A stretch of DNA of 64,000 nt. Origin: CADCWK01 sp035944555 (GTDB taxonomy: Bacteria > Chloroflexota > Chloroflexia > Thermomicrobiales > UBA6265). The DNA lies in assembly GCA_035944555.1 (NCBI GenBank), contig DASZAY010000031.1:124001-188000 (forward strand), written 5' to 3'. This document shows, in pieces, positions 8,224 through 15,414 of the stretch (position 1 is the stretch's first letter; each line of letters begins with the position of its first letter). The notes below the pieces were generated by a model. The model worked only from the letters and a program-made list of their open reading frames with translations, did no database searches and had not been told where the DNA came from. Position numbers and translations under genes: made by a program.

Positions 8224-8253
8224 ACGGGCCGACCCTATACCGGGTCGGCCCGT
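8224..8253 (+). terminator. Rho-independent-type hairpin after the ABC exporter
   Basis: ACGGGCCGACCC at 8224-8235 pairs perfectly with GGGTCGGCCCGT at 8242-8253 around a 6-base loop, 28 bases after the permease stop. The T-tract is short. Confidence 0.75.
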
Positions 8254-8352
8254 TCGCCTTCCCGGCGGGATGGCATACTCTGACGGTTCCGATACCCGGC
8301 GTCCGGATGCAAGGACGTTGGACGCCCAAGATCCGAAAGGCCCTCCACCTCG

Positions 8353-8628
8353 ATGACCGACGCCACGACCTCCGTTCCCAATCCACTCTGCGACGTCGGT
8401 CGCACCCATCCGCGCGATCGGCACCGGATGCGACCGGTCGAGGGCCGAGAGAACGTCTGGTTCTGTCCCAAGCACGAGATCTACGCGCAGGTCGTCGACG
8501 CCGAGACGGCGAATTCCATCGACCGCGGAGGCGAGTACCCACTTCCCGACGGCTCGCCAGGCACGGTCCTGCGGCAGGGCGATGAGCGCGCCGGTGGGCG
8601 GATCATCTACGTCCGCGCCGAAGGCTGA
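8353..8628 (+). CDS. Small hypothetical protein
   Basis: 91 aa with codon use matching neighbouring genes and a GAAAGG sequence about 14 bases before the ATG. The middle VWFCPKHEIYAQVVDAE suggests a compact beta-rich fold. Two Cys and several His residues are present, but no complete zinc-ribbon spacing is visible. There is no signal peptide or membrane helix. It overlaps the next gene by 47 bases if that gene uses its ATG. No family recognised. Confidence 0.55.
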   Translation: MTDATTSVPNPLCDVGRTHPRDRHRMRPVEGRENVWFCPKHEIYAQVVDAETANSIDRGGEYPLPDGSPGTVLRQGDERAGGRIIYVRAEG

Positions 8629-9796
8629 TCCGACACCGGTGCGCTTCGGCATCTCGCTCAGCCACCACGACCTGGCCCGCGCGCTCCGGTCGGATGCCGG
8701 GTCGGACGGCGCTGCCGCCGGTGCGACACGGGCGGCCACGGAGCGCCTTGTCGCGCTGGGCCGAGCTGCTGAGGACGGTGGCTCCTCTACCGTCTGGGTG
8801 AGCGAGGACCCGGACGGCTGGGACGCCTTCGCGATCCTGACCCTGGTCGCGACGGCAACGGACCGGATCGGGCTGGCGACGGCCGTGACCTCCCCGCTGC
8901 TGCGTCACCCCAACCAGATCGCGGCGTCGCTGTCGACGCTGGACCTGATCTCCCGCGGCCGGGCCGCGCTCGGGATCGGCCGGGGCGAGCCGGACTGGTA
9001 CCGCAACGGGCTCGGCCAGGCCGTACCTGATCATCCGCTCGACGGCCTGGCCCGGGCGGTCGAACTGATCCGGGCATGGTTAGTGTCACCTCATCGGGTC
9101 ACCAATCCTTCTCCGTCACCCGATGACCCATTCCCGGTCCGCGACTGGGAGCGGACGATATCCCCTTGGCCAGGCCGAACCACTCCTCCCCGGATCGTCA
9201 TCGCGGCGGCGGGTCCACGCGCTCTGGCACTGGCCGGCCGGATCGCCGATGGGGTGATGTTCAACGACCTCGCCAGCGACGAGTATCTCGGCTGGGCGAT
9301 CACGGTGGTCCGTGACGCGGCCCGGGCTGCGGGACGAGACCCGCGGACGATCTCATTTACCTACAACTCGGCCGTTCTGGTGACGGACGATCCCGGCCCT
9401 GAACTGCGGTCACGGCAGCTCATGTTGGCACTGGTCAACGCGCTCCCGGGGATGGATCGGCAGCTGTATGGCGCGGGACACGACATCCCCGCCCTAATCG
9501 CCGACATCCGCCACGCGCTGGGGAGCGATACGATCCACACGTCCGGAGGAGGATTCCCGGCCATCCGGCGTACCGGAAAGTTGCGGGCCGCCGCCGACCT
9601 GGTCCCGCTGGACCTGGTTCGCCGCCTCGCCATCGTCGGAGACCGCGACCACGTCCGTACCCGGCTGGCGACGCTTTCCGCCCTCGGGATCGATGAGGTC
9701 ATGGTTCGCCTGCCAGCACCCGGCGATCCCGCCCGGGACCTGACGAGCCGCCTGCTCGATCTCCGATCACTTGCCCCCACCGATAACGTGGGCTAA
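8582..9796 (+). CDS. LLM-class flavin/F420-dependent oxidoreductase
   Basis: Luciferase-like TIM-barrel oxidoreductase of 404 aa. Recognisable stretches are VRFGISLSHHD at the first strand, AEDGGSSTVWVSEDP, TDRIGLATAVTSPLLRHP, LDLISRGRAALGIGRGE, and the C-terminal IVGDRDHVRTRLATLSALGIDEVMVRLP. Members reduce or oxidise small substrates using F420 or FMN; the substrate cannot be told. The ATG at 8582 overlaps the upstream gene by 47 bases. An in-frame GTG at 8639 lies right before the conserved core and would remove the overlap, so the start is uncertain. Confidence 0.85.
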   Translation: MSAPVGGSSTSAPKADPTPVRFGISLSHHDLARALRSDAGSDGAAAGATRAATERLVALGRAAEDGGSSTVWVSEDPDGWDAFAILTLVATATDRIGLATAVTSPLLRHPNQIAASLSTLDLISRGRAALGIGRGEPDWYRNGLGQAVPDHPLDGLARAVELIRAWLVSPHRVTNPSPSPDDPFPVRDWERTISPWPGRTTPPRIVIAAAGPRALALAGRIADGVMFNDLASDEYLGWAITVVRDAARAAGRDPRTISFTYNSAVLVTDDPGPELRSRQLMLALVNALPGMDRQLYGAGHDIPALIADIRHALGSDTIHTSGGGFPAIRRTGKLRAAADLVPLDLVRRLAIVGDRDHVRTRLATLSALGIDEVMVRLPAPGDPARDLTSRLLDLRSLAPTDNVG

Positions 9797-9992
9797 TCAC
9801 CGGCCCCTTCGGCCGATCACGTCCCCCGTGCTGGTCCTTAAAGCCGCCATGACACCCTCCGGGCCGCCGCTACGGATAATGGCGTTGGCGCAACACGTGC
9901 ATATACGAACGGAACTGCTTCCGGGTGACCGTACATAACGGCACTTCCCGGGCGTACTCGCTACACTATGGGTCTGAAGGAGGGCGCCCCGG

Positions 9993-10538
9993 GTGGCTTG
10001 GGGAAACGTTCTGGCGGGTATCGCGATCCTGGGTATGGCCGTCTCCTGGTACGGTCTCCAGTTCGTCGCGCTCCGCGATCTCCAGATCCGCCCGCGGGTT
10101 CGCGGCGGCAACCGGGTGTTGTGGGCGCTGGGAATCCTCTGCGTCCCGTACCTCGGTGCGCTGCTGTACATGAGCTGGGGATCGTCCATCGCCATCGAGC
10201 GCCCCGCCCATCAGGCACGTCGCGCCCGTGCCAGTGTCCAGCCTCGTGTGCCCACCGAACGAGTGCCCGAACCGACCACCCGTTCCCGGCGCTCGACGGC
10301 CGCACCAGCCGTGACCCGGCGCCAGACGTTCCCGTCACTTCACACCGCAACGCGGGAACAGCGCTCTGCTGCGCCGCTCGTCCATGACCCGGTCATCGGA
10401 ACCGACATGTCGGAACTCCTCCAGCGCCGATCCAGCATCACTCCCCTCTCCAGCTCGTCGGATCCGGTCATCCGCTGGCCGGGCTCCTCCATCCCGGTGC
10501 CGGACCCAATCGAGCTCCGGGACCGGCCGACCGCCTGA
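9993..10538 (+). CDS. PLDc_N-domain membrane protein with long disordered tail
   Basis: 181 aa from a GTG at 9993 behind the strong ribosome site GAAGGAGGG. The first 65 residues form two transmembrane helices (about 4-24 and 41-62) with the FVALRDL, GGNRVLWALGILCVPYLGALLY and MSWG pattern of the phospholipase D N-terminal-like (PLDc_N) membrane domain. The remaining 115 residues are Arg/Ser/Pro-rich, without predicted structure, and contain no phospholipase catalytic motif. Likely an inner-membrane protein with a cytoplasmic tail; role unknown. It converges on recQ and shares a terminator with it. Confidence 0.72.
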   Translation: MAWGNVLAGIAILGMAVSWYGLQFVALRDLQIRPRVRGGNRVLWALGILCVPYLGALLYMSWGSSIAIERPAHQARRARASVQPRVPTERVPEPTTRSRRSTAAPAVTRRQTFPSLHTATREQRSAAPLVHDPVIGTDMSELLQRRSSITPLSSSSDPVIRWPGSSIPVPDPIELRDRPTA

Positions 10539-10575
10539 TCCCGTTCGGGTCCGCTCCCGGGCATCAATAGATATG

Positions 10576-10605
10576 AAGAGGGGCGCCTGGCCGGGCGCCC
10601 CTCTT
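10576..10605. terminator. Bidirectional terminator between PLDc_N gene and recQ
   Basis: AAGAGGGGCGCC at 10576-10587 pairs perfectly with GGCGCCCCTCTT at 10594-10605; the loop is six bases. It lies between two convergent genes, so it can serve both. Confidence 0.85.
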
Positions 10606-10645
10606 GATTCGTGTTGTTTCGGTTCTCGACCCATCAGTTCAGGGA

Positions 10646-12307
10646 TCAGGCGGCTGTGAGCAGGCCCTCCTTGAGCACATGGTCGAGGAGGAGGGTGCGG
10701 TACCCGACCGAGGTGAACAGGATCACGACCCGATCGCCCTCGTAGCGCAGGACCGTGCCTGGTCCCCACTCCCGATGGGCAACCTCGGAGCCCGCCGGGA
10801 ACGGACCCTCGTGCTCGGCGACTTCCGGCACGCCCTTTCCCGCTAGGCAGTTGTCGCAGTTGCCGCACGGCGGCTCGAACGCTTCCCCGAAGTACCCAAG
10901 CAGATGCGCCCGCCGGCAGGTCGCGTGGTCGGCATACGAGCGCATCATGTCCAACCGTGAGCGTGAGAATCGCCGGTGCTGCTCGTGCGACTCGACGGCG
11001 CGGGTCGCGAGATCGCCGGACTCCTCGACGGGACGCAATGCCCGGACGCGGCCGTCCGCCAGGGTCTCGACGGCGCCGACTTCCTCCAGCCGGTTGATCA
11101 CCCGCATCATCTTGGTATCCGACAGCTCAGCGGCGGCCCGGGCGGCCGCCGGATCTCCCGGCTCGTCCTGGCCGGCGAGTACCGCGAGCACCGCGGCCAC
11201 CTCACCGATCGGCAGCTCGCCCGCGCCGGACTGGAACCGTCGCAGGTCGAGGTCCTTCGGGTCGTAGAACAGCATCGCTTCGGCCGGCTCGCCGTCGCGG
11301 CCGGCCCGCCCGATCTCCTGGTAATAGCTGTCCAGCGATTCACTGATGCTGGCGTGAACGACGAAGCGAACGTCGGGCTTGTCAATCCCCATCCCGAACG
11401 CGATGGTGGCGACGATCACGTCGTGCTCGCCGGCCATGTAGGCGTCCTGGATGCGCTCGCGCCGCTCTCCACTGAGCCCGGCGTGGTAGGCGACGGCATC
11501 CCGGCCGCGTTCGACCAGCGCCTCCGCGATCGATTCCGTGTCGGCCCGCGTCGCGGCGTAGACGATCCCGTTGCCCTCGGCGGCGGCGACATGGTCCAGT
11601 AGCGCCTCGATCTTGCGGTCATGATCGGGTACGTGCTCGACCATCAGGCGGATGTTGGGCCGGTCGAACCCGCTGACGATGATCGCTGGGTCCTCCATCT
11701 CGAGGCGGTTGACGATCTCCTCCCGGACCGGCGGCGCGGCGGTCGCCGTCAGCGCGCAGATCGTCGGATGACCCAGTGCCTCGATGACCGTTCCGAGGCG
11801 CATGTAGTCGGGCCGGAAGTCGTGTCCCCACTCGCTGATGCAGTGCGCCTCATCGATGACGAACAACCCGATGTGACACTCCCGGAGGACCTCCATCGTC
11901 CGCTCGCTCGTCAGCTGCTCCGGAGCGAGGAAGACGAACCGGACCTCTTCCCGGGCGATGCGCTCGAGCATCGCGGCATGATCGCGATCGCCCAGCGTCG
12001 AGTTGAGCGCGACGCCGATCCCCTCATCCAGCTCCTCGATCCCGTTGACCTGGTCCTGTTGGAGCGCAATCAGCGGCGAGACGACCAGCGTGATGCTGTC
12101 ACGCGGGGAGAGCACCGTCGCGATCTGGTAGATGGCGGACTTGCCGGCGCCGGTCGGGAGGACGGCGAGCGTGTCGCGCCCGTCCAGCAGCGCCCGGATC
12201 GCCTCGAACTGCCCCGGTCGGAAGGTGTCGTAGCCGAACGCGTCACGGCCGATTGCCCGGATCCGGCGGTCAGAGACTCGCCGCGAGGGCGCTTGCGTAG
12301 CGGTCAT
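10646..12307 (-). CDS. recQ: ATP-dependent DNA helicase RecQ
   Basis: 553-aa superfamily 2 helicase of RecQ type, acting in recombination repair. Motif 0 FGYDTFRPGQFEAI, Walker A PTGAGKS (Lys56), DEAH at residues 152-155 (VIDEAHCISEWGHDFRPDY), motif III ALTATA, and motif VI YYQEIGRAGRDG are all present. The RecQ-Ct zinc site follows (Cys in ATCRRAHLLGYFGE, then PCGNCDNC). The C-terminus is short and has no clear HRDC domain. It carries instead a beta-rich HREWGPGTVLRYEGD segment of about 60 residues, as in compact RecQ forms. Confidence 0.95.
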   Translation of the reverse strand: MTATQAPSRRVSDRRIRAIGRDAFGYDTFRPGQFEAIRALLDGRDTLAVLPTGAGKSAIYQIATVLSPRDSITLVVSPLIALQQDQVNGIEELDEGIGVALNSTLGDRDHAAMLERIAREEVRFVFLAPEQLTSERTMEVLRECHIGLFVIDEAHCISEWGHDFRPDYMRLGTVIEALGHPTICALTATAAPPVREEIVNRLEMEDPAIIVSGFDRPNIRLMVEHVPDHDRKIEALLDHVAAAEGNGIVYAATRADTESIAEALVERGRDAVAYHAGLSGERRERIQDAYMAGEHDVIVATIAFGMGIDKPDVRFVVHASISESLDSYYQEIGRAGRDGEPAEAMLFYDPKDLDLRRFQSGAGELPIGEVAAVLAVLAGQDEPGDPAAARAAAELSDTKMMRVINRLEEVGAVETLADGRVRALRPVEESGDLATRAVESHEQHRRFSRSRLDMMRSYADHATCRRAHLLGYFGEAFEPPCGNCDNCLAGKGVPEVAEHEGPFPAGSEVAHREWGPGTVLRYEGDRVVILFTSVGYRTLLLDHVLKEGLLTAA

Positions 12308-12424
12308 GGATCATCCTGGGATGCCCGGTCAGACGTGTCCGGGTCGCAGAGGTTCACTCCCGTCTGCCTGCTCGTTCGCGAGTGGTCGTCCGGGGTGGCG
12401 ACCAGAACGAGGGACGACGGGATA

Positions 12425-12449
12425 GGGCCGATCCACAGTGGATAGGCCC
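12425..12449 (-). terminator. Hairpin between recQ and the SDR gene
   Basis: GGGCC and ATCCA at 12425-12435 pair with TGGAT and GGCCC at 12439-12449, with one unpaired base each side and a 3-base loop. It lies downstream of the minus-strand SDR gene together with the next hairpin. Confidence 0.45.
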
Positions 12450-12464
12450 CGCGCCATAGGCGAA

Positions 12465-12501
12465 CGGGATGCCATCAGGCTGCTACCCCTGAGGCATCCC
12501 G
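12465..12501 (-). terminator. Hairpin downstream of the SDR gene
   Basis: CGGGATGCC at 12465-12473 pairs with GGCATCCCG at 12493-12501, and an inner TCAGG/CCTGA stem continues it. It is 77 bases after the SDR stop on the minus strand. Confidence 0.5.
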
Positions 12502-12577
12502 CGTGCCGTCACTCGTCGCCCTTGCGGGCAATTGGTGAATTCCATGATTGATCCACAAACCAGGACGATCCGTCGGG

Positions 12578-13357
12578 CTAACCCAGCCGCGGCAACGACT
12601 CCAGCGCCCCGCCAATGACGATCGTCTCTCCGTTCGCCAGGCTCTTCTCCGTCACGGCACGGGTGATGGCCGCACCCATGTCCTCGGTCGTCGGGAGGTT
12701 GCCGGCGCGGCTCTTGGCGTCGGCGGTCATGCCCGGCATGGCTCGCTCGAGCAGCTTCGGCGTGATCGTTCCTTCGATCAGGTCGCCGGTCACGACCGCG
12801 AGGCGGATGCCGGCCGCTTCCAGCTCGCTGAGGCGGCCCCGGAGTGCCTGCTCGCCGGCGTGCTTGGAGCTCGCGACCGGGTCGTAGGCTGGCAGCTGCT
12901 CGACCTCGCCGTAGAGATGCGCCCAGTGGCTGGTCACGAACACGACCACGCCACCATCCTTCGCCGCCGAGAGCAACGGCAGAAAGGCACTGAGCGTCTC
13001 GACCTGTGCGTCCCGGTTGATGATCATGGGGTAGTCGGGATTGGTCGCGACGATCTCGCGCTCCAGGCCACCGGATGCGTTAAGGATCAGCGCGTCCAGG
13101 CGACCAGCCCAGCTGTTGATCGCCTCGACCAGCGCCCCGCGGTCGGCCGACTGGGTCATGTCCCCGCCGATCGCCAGGCCGGATCCACCCGCGGCCCGGA
13201 CCTGGGCGACGACTTCCTCGGCACGCGCCGCCTTGTTGCGATACGTGACCGCCACGTCGTAGCCGGCCGCGGCGAGCTGCCGGGCAGTAGCGGCGCCGAC
13301 GCCGCGCGAGCCGCCGGTAACCAGTGCGACGGGACGGTCCTGGTTTCGCTCACTCAT
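12578..13357 (-). CDS. Atypical short-chain dehydrogenase/reductase lacking the catalytic Tyr
   Basis: 259-aa Rossmann-fold protein. The cofactor motif TGGSRGVGAA is near residue 15, and LDALILNASGG is the usual NNAG region. The catalytic Ser lies in FVTSHWAH. In the active-site helix the sequence is AYDPVASSKHAGE, so the normal YxxxK reads VASSK: Lys is present but Val stands where Tyr is expected, with a Tyr four residues earlier. A TGDLIEGTITPKLLERA stretch follows, reminiscent of an SDR subgroup with the same substitution. Substrate and catalytic competence are unknown. It lies alone between recQ and an MFS gene. Confidence 0.82.
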   Translation of the reverse strand: MSERNQDRPVALVTGGSRGVGAATARQLAAAGYDVAVTYRNKAARAEEVVAQVRAAGGSGLAIGGDMTQSADRGALVEAINSWAGRLDALILNASGGLEREIVATNPDYPMIINRDAQVETLSAFLPLLSAAKDGGVVVFVTSHWAHLYGEVEQLPAYDPVASSKHAGEQALRGRLSELEAAGIRLAVVTGDLIEGTITPKLLERAMPGMTADAKSRAGNLPTTEDMGAAITRAVTEKSLANGETIVIGGALESLPRLG

Positions 13358-13432
13358 TGGTGCTCCTCCCTCGGATGGGCCGCTCCGGCGGCCGTTCGGT
13401 CCATCGTGACGCGGAATTGTCGCACGCGAGGT

Positions 13433-14899
13433 CTACCCGGCCACATCGCCGGGCCGGTCGGCCCGGGGGTGGAGTGGCGCGGTCAGACCGGTGCCGGTGT
13501 CCTGCCGCGGAGCCGACCCGGGGTCGGGCTGGTCGCCCGCGGGGCCGCTCGCCATCTCCTCACGGACCGCGCTCGTGGCGAACCGCCGCCAGGCATAGAC
13601 GCCGGCCAGCACGCTGAACAGTCCGGAGGCAAGGAGGAGCCCGTCCAGCGCACCCAGCCGGACTGGGCCTACGTCTGCAGTTCGGTCGGGGCCGATCGCC
13701 TGATAGAGCAGGCCGCCGACGACCACTCCGGAGACCTGGGCCGCGGTGATCACGGGATTGATGGTGCCGGTCACCCGGCCCAGATACGACCGCGGCGTGA
13801 CGCGCAGCATCATGGGAGAAAGCGCAACGTTCAGGAAGGGGAAGCCGAAGCCAAGGATCGCGATCACGACCAGCCCCGCCTCCACCGAGGATTGACGGGA
13901 ATAGATGCCGAGCAGGACGCCAAGCCCGACGAGCGATGCCCAGAACACCCGCGTTGATCCCATCCGGCTGACGACCGTACCGGCGACCGCGGCACCGGCG
14001 AGCGTCCCGGCTCCCTCGGCAGCGCCAAACCATCCATAGATTGATTCGGACCCACCGAGGTTATTGATCACGAAGTAGATTGAGATGGCGTTGAGCAGCC
14101 CGAACCCACCGATGGCTATGACCAGCCCGACGAGAACGGTCATCAGCGTCGGGGACGCGCGGAACATCCGGAGTCCGGCCACCAGGTCCGACCTGACTGC
14201 CGCGATCTGTTGGCGGGTGGACTTCACGTCGGCCTCGGCAGGCTCGTCACCGGCGGCGGGCTGGGCGGTCGTGAAGCCAGACGCGGCCGCGCGGGTGAGC
14301 AGGGCGGCGAGGACGAAACTGAGCGCGTTGAGGATCAGTGCCCATTCAATCCCGAATGAATAGAACAGCGGAGCGGCGAGCGGAGGGCCGATGAGCACCG
14401 CGATCCCGATCGCGACCTGCGTCAGGCTGGCGGCGCGGGCCCGCTGGGCCTCCGGGACGATGTCGCGGGAGATCACCGCCGTCGCTGGGCGGGTGAACTG
14501 GTTGATTGCGCTGATCAGCGCGACGGCGGCGAGCAGCGTGAACGTGAGCGCGACCGTTGGCAACTCGAAGCCGGTCACGTCGTCCGCCAGCAGCGGCAGC
14601 AGGACCAGCGTCAGGACCGCAATGGCGAGGCTGCTCCGGACGACGACCCGGACCTTGTCGCGCCACTGGTCGACGAGCGTCCCCGCGATCGGCCCGACGA
14701 GGATCACCGGAATCAGCGACGCCACGAAGACGCCGGAGATCTGCCACGCCCCGTCGTCGCCGAACTGGTTGACGATCCAGACCACGAGCGTGAACTCGAA
14801 GATCATATCGCCGGTAAACGACAGCAACGCGCCCAGCCAGAGCAGCGCGTATCGGCGACTGATATAGAACGGGGCCGAGGCGTCCCTGGCTGTCGTCAT
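13433..14899 (-). CDS. MFS transporter (drug-efflux-like)
   Basis: 488-aa major facilitator with about twelve transmembrane helices. The first half contains ALLWLGALLSFTGDMIFEF and, in loop 2-3, GTLVDQWRDKVRVVV, a variant of the MFS GxxxDxxxRR motif. The second half starts after the cytoplasmic loop near DEPAEADVKSTRQQ. The ~45-residue C-terminal tail is hydrophilic. The fold resembles the MDR/enterobactin-exporter-like group; substrate is unknown. The start ATG at 14899 faces a divergent small membrane-protein gene. Confidence 0.88.
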   Translation of the reverse strand: MTTARDASAPFYISRRYALLWLGALLSFTGDMIFEFTLVVWIVNQFGDDGAWQISGVFVASLIPVILVGPIAGTLVDQWRDKVRVVVRSSLAIAVLTLVLLPLLADDVTGFELPTVALTFTLLAAVALISAINQFTRPATAVISRDIVPEAQRARAASLTQVAIGIAVLIGPPLAAPLFYSFGIEWALILNALSFVLAALLTRAAASGFTTAQPAAGDEPAEADVKSTRQQIAAVRSDLVAGLRMFRASPTLMTVLVGLVIAIGGFGLLNAISIYFVINNLGGSESIYGWFGAAEGAGTLAGAAVAGTVVSRMGSTRVFWASLVGLGVLLGIYSRQSSVEAGLVVIAILGFGFPFLNVALSPMMLRVTPRSYLGRVTGTINPVITAAQVSGVVVGGLLYQAIGPDRTADVGPVRLGALDGLLLASGLFSVLAGVYAWRRFATSAVREEMASGPAGDQPDPGSAPRQDTGTGLTAPLHPRADRPGDVAG

Positions 14900-15032
14900 C
14901 CAAATGGCTCCGGAAAGGTCAGGCGATACGTTCGATTAGCGGTCCAGCAAAGACGTCGGAACAGCCACCCGAAACGGGAAGAGTGCAGCAGCGGGCCGAC
15001 AGGCGCCCGTGATCCTACCGGAGGACCGCACC

Positions 15033-15281
15033 GTGCCCCCTGTGACAGGCTTTGGACGACCCGTCGCTCAGCGAGAAACGACCGTACGCACCTATCAGCA
15101 TTCCAGGGCCATGATCGAGGACCAGGCATCGATGGCCGGCTACGGCTACGAGGTGCTCAACGTCATGATGTGGCGCCCCCGGCCGGGCTACTGGCGACTG
15201 ATCCTGCTCGGCTTCATCTTCGCCTACACCTTCCCGCCGCGCCCCGAACTGATCGTCACGTATGGCCGCTGGACAGGGTGA
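15033..15281 (+). CDS. Small protein with one membrane segment
   Basis: 82 aa from a GTG at 15033, seven bases after GGAGGA; an upstream in-frame GTG at 15009 lacks such a site. Residues about 54-70 (WRLILLGFIFAYTF) form one hydrophobic segment flanked by basic and Pro residues. The soluble front contains MAGYGYEVLNVMMW, typical of short alpha-beta domains that precede a membrane anchor in actinobacterial and Chloroflexota small proteins. Function unknown. It lies 133 bases upstream of the large helicase in the same direction, so co-transcription is possible but unproven. Confidence 0.5.
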   Translation: MPPVTGFGRPVAQRETTVRTYQHSRAMIEDQASMAGYGYEVLNVMMWRPRPGYWRLILLGFIFAYTFPPRPELIVTYGRWTG

Positions 15282-15414
15282 CGCGGCGAGACCGTGTTCC
15301 TCGGTGCCCGAAGGTAACAGGCGGGCCCGTAAACGCCGAAGTGCGCCGTCGATTGAAAGCTCGCGTACCATGCCGGACAACTGACCATCCCTCAAATGCC
15401 GGGAATTGACGCGA

